From the NCBI RefSeq assembly GCF_016634425.1, contig NZ_JAEPES010000001.1, forward strand, positions 124,001 through 188,000: DNA of 64,000 bases. Reading direction: 5' to 3'. Source of the DNA: Lacisediminihabitans changchengi. Lineage in GTDB: Bacteria; Actinomycetota; Actinomycetes; Actinomycetales; Microbacteriaceae. Shown here piece after piece: positions 62,417 to 64,000 of this stretch; within the stretch, counting starts at the first letter, position 1, and each line of letters opens with the position of its first letter. Made by a program: the position numbers and the translations under genes. Below the pieces are notes generated by a model. The model saw nothing but the letters and a program-made list of their open reading frames with translations. It did no database searches and was not told the DNA's origin.

Positions 62417-63772
62417 CTACCCAGTGCCCATCGGGATCACCACCTTCCCTCCGCGTCGGGGCACCCGGTCGGTGTCGATCCACGGTGGTGGGACGAAGTA
62501 TGGCACCCGTTCGCGCATCACGATCTCCCATCCGTCGTCGTGGATGCGGTGGTGGTGGAACGAGCACAACGGGATGCCGTTGGCCAGATCGGTCGGCCCG
62601 CCGTTCGACCACCAGTGGAGATGGTGCGCCTCGGTGTAGCTGGGTGGGTGCGCGCAGGACGGGAAAACACAGCCGCCGAAGTGTTCGGCCAATGCCTGTC
62701 GTTGTGCGGTGCTGAACAGTCGTCGTGACCGGCCCAGGTCGAGCACCTCGCCCTCCCCACCGAGCACTGCGGGGATGATGTTCGCCTCCGCCGCAAGGAG
62801 ACGTGCGGTGGTGGCGGAGATCCCGGCCTCGATGCCGTCTATCTGTGCGGCACCGCACCCGTCGAGGAGCTGGTCGAGAGTCATCCGTATAACCATCGTC
62901 ACCAGAGGAACCGTTGGCGCCGTCCCGAAGGATGCAATGGCCGCCCGGAACAGCTCTTCGGCGGCATCGGCGCGGCGTTGTGGCATGGTGCGGTCGTCGA
63001 GATCCACCATCCCATCCGTGGCGAGCCCCTGCTGGTCGCGGTCGCGTTTTTGCCGCAACTGCTCCCCTACGAGATGGTCGATACCGGCGCGGACGAGTCC
63101 GGCTGTTTCGGGTGGCATGGTCCACACGAACCGGGTCATTCCGTCCGGAAGCTGCACCATCGTCAACGACCGGCGGTGCCGGCGGATCACATCTCGTGGT
63201 TCGGCACCGTCTTGGTCGAGGTGGTCACGGACGTGCCGGGCGATACCGGCGACCTGTTTCACCGTCAACCCAGGCGCGTGATCGACCAGTGCCCGTTCGC
63301 CGGCAAGACGTGCGTCGGCACTGCAGCGGGGGGCGGCCTGCTCGAGTTCGTGCACGATCACCGCCGCGGCGTCGGCACTGACCGCACCCGTGGCCAGCGC
63401 CTCCCCGATGGCTGGGTAGCGGGCGGGAAGCGCTGATCCGTCCACCGCGGTCGCCGCCCTGGTTGCCTCACCAACCTCACACAGTCGGACACCCTCAGCT
63501 GAGGTGAGCTGCCACAACTCGGCAAGGAACAGCCCCGGTCTCGAGTGACCCGCCCGTCGCGCTATGCCGTCGCCACCGAGGTGAGGTGCTGAGCGGTGCG
63601 CGAGTTCGCCAGCGACCTGCGTCTGTGCATGATCGAGAGCCCGCCGCACACTGCGGAGATCCGCGGTGAGCGCGAGAAACTCGTCCGCCGACAGCGCCTC
63701 GAGATCGACGTCTCCCCACTCGTCAGCGAACGCACCGATGCGTGACGCGAGGGCCCGGGTGGAGAGCATCAT
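62417..63772 (-). CDS. DUF222/HNH endonuclease domain protein
   Basis: A 451-aa protein with an N-terminal DUF222 region (about 10-330, helical) and a C-terminal HNH motif: CVFPSCAHPPSYTEAHHLHW, NGGPTDLANGIPLCSFHHH, IHDDGWEI. Proteins of this type are present in many copies in Actinobacteria, often near repeats or mobile elements; their targets are not established. Length is normal and the HNH histidines and asparagine are intact. No partner genes mark it as part of a known element. Confidence 0.88.
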   Translation of the reverse strand: MMLSTRALASRIGAFADEWGDVDLEALSADEFLALTADLRSVRRALDHAQTQVAGELAHRSAPHLGGDGIARRAGHSRPGLFLAELWQLTSAEGVRLCEVGEATRAATAVDGSALPARYPAIGEALATGAVSADAAAVIVHELEQAAPRCSADARLAGERALVDHAPGLTVKQVAGIARHVRDHLDQDGAEPRDVIRRHRRSLTMVQLPDGMTRFVWTMPPETAGLVRAGIDHLVGEQLRQKRDRDQQGLATDGMVDLDDRTMPQRRADAAEELFRAAIASFGTAPTVPLVTMVIRMTLDQLLDGCGAAQIDGIEAGISATTARLLAAEANIIPAVLGGEGEVLDLGRSRRLFSTAQRQALAEHFGGCVFPSCAHPPSYTEAHHLHWWSNGGPTDLANGIPLCSFHHHRIHDDGWEIVMRERVPYFVPPPWIDTDRVPRRGGKVVIPMGTG

Positions 63773-63878
63773 AGGATGAGTTTCTCACCGACCACCGACA
63801 TTCCGATCGGGCCAATAATGCTGACCAGAGGGTTTTTATAAGTCCAACGAGTGGTGGGCCTGTGGAGGAGAGGAGGCG

Positions 63879-63900
63879 CCCTTCGACGAGCTCAGGGACC
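63879..63900. repeat. Short palindromic repeat motif (CTTCGACGAGCTCAGGG type)
   Basis: The core CTTCGACGAGCTCAGGG resembles a short element scattered between genes in many high-GC bacteria. Only one copy is seen in this window, so the assignment rests on general knowledge. Confidence 0.4.
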
Positions 63901-63920
63901 ACACTCGCCACCATCCCGGC

Positions 63921-63932
63921 TACCGTTGCCGC
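63921..63932 (+). promoter_or_regulatory. Candidate leaderless promoter -10
   Basis: TACCGT (63921-63926), six bases, then the ATG at 63933; the same spacing as at ligA and 60427. Confidence 0.4.
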
Positions 63933-64000
63933 ATGAGCCTGATCCTGCCGTTCGGTGACCGCACACCCTCCGTCGCCCCCACCGCCTGGGTCGCGCCGAC
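63933..64000 (+). CDS. Gamma-carbonic-anhydrase-like hexapeptide protein, N-terminal fragment (cut by window edge)
   Basis: Only 22 codons are inside the window: MSLILPFGDRTPSVAPTAWV then AP. The segment PSVAPTAWVAP is the typical opening of the gamma-carbonic anhydrase/YrdA left-handed beta-helix family. The metal-binding histidines lie beyond the edge, so activity cannot be judged. Confidence 0.65.
   Translation, partial: MSLILPFGDRTPSVAPTAWVAP

Larger units (their letters stand above)
63773..63932. other. Divergent region before the carbonic-anhydrase-like gene, 160 bp
   Basis: It contains the upstream sequence of the HNH gene (AT-richer, with GGGTTTTTATAAG near 63833), a CCCTTCGACGAGCTCAGGGACC repeat-like motif at 63879-63900 and the promoter of the gene at 63933. 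Confidence 0.45.

Overview
The window is high-GC DNA with dense genes, many 4-nt stop/start overlaps and GTG starts. It carries Actinobacteria-type blocks: iscS-mnmA-ligA-gatCA, a GlgE glucan cluster, rpsB-tsf-pyrH-frr-cdsA, and rpsP-khpA-rimM-trmD with rplS-lepB-rnhB-yraN-comM-dprA-xerC. Protein style and a family of TGGTCGAGTAG-type palindromic repeats suggest the family Microbacteriaceae; the genus is not determined. I see no tRNA, rRNA, CRISPR array, prophage or IS transposase.

Layout. 1-11.6 kb: end of an EamA transporter, a CGNR regulator, gatA and gatC (no gatB beside them), a Tat-exported phosphoesterase, a DUF1023 hydrolase, ligA, mnmA, a lipoprotein and a cysteine desulfurase. 11.7-22.9 kb: glycogen and maltosyl-glucan metabolism (glgX, glgP, glgE, glgB) with a YbaK-type deacylase and a GntR/membrane-protein pair. 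22.9-30.8 kb: a YbbN-like protein, a secreted/membrane protein of unknown role, a DivIVA-like coiled-coil protein, an AI-2E family permease, a hydrolase and a lytic transglycosylase. 30.8-36 kb: translation and lipid genes cdsA, frr, pyrH, tsf, rpsB. 36-49 kb: M23 protein, xerC, a CpdA-like phosphodiesterase, dprA, comM, yraN, rnhB, lepB, rplS, map, trmD, rimM, khpA, rpsP. 49-64 kb: an accessory stretch with an EamA exporter, two LLM-type flavin oxidoreductases, an aldo/keto reductase, a DUF222/HNH protein, the housekeeping ffh, and the most notable locus of the window.

That locus (51156-58447, minus strand) has four overlapping or closely spaced genes: an EPSP-synthase-like domain fused to an acyl-CoA ligase (1081 aa), an acyl-CoA dehydrogenase, a FabL/ChcA-like enoyl reductase with a Y-x6-K motif, and a 2,4-dienoyl-CoA-reductase-type old yellow enzyme. 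This gene content is what is expected for converting shikimate to cyclohexanecarboxyl-CoA. That compound is the starter unit of omega-cyclohexyl fatty acids (known in Alicyclobacillus and in Curtobacterium, a member of Microbacteriaceae) and of ansatrienin-type antibiotics in Streptomyces. The AroA-like/ligase fusion and its substituted active site look unusual.

A second theme is repeats. Several sequence-unrelated short tandem repeats (units of 9, 16 or 18 nt) sit at or just after the 3' ends of genes. A separate palindromic family lies between genes, supplies stop codons, and in one case is read through in frame inside the cysteine desulfurase.
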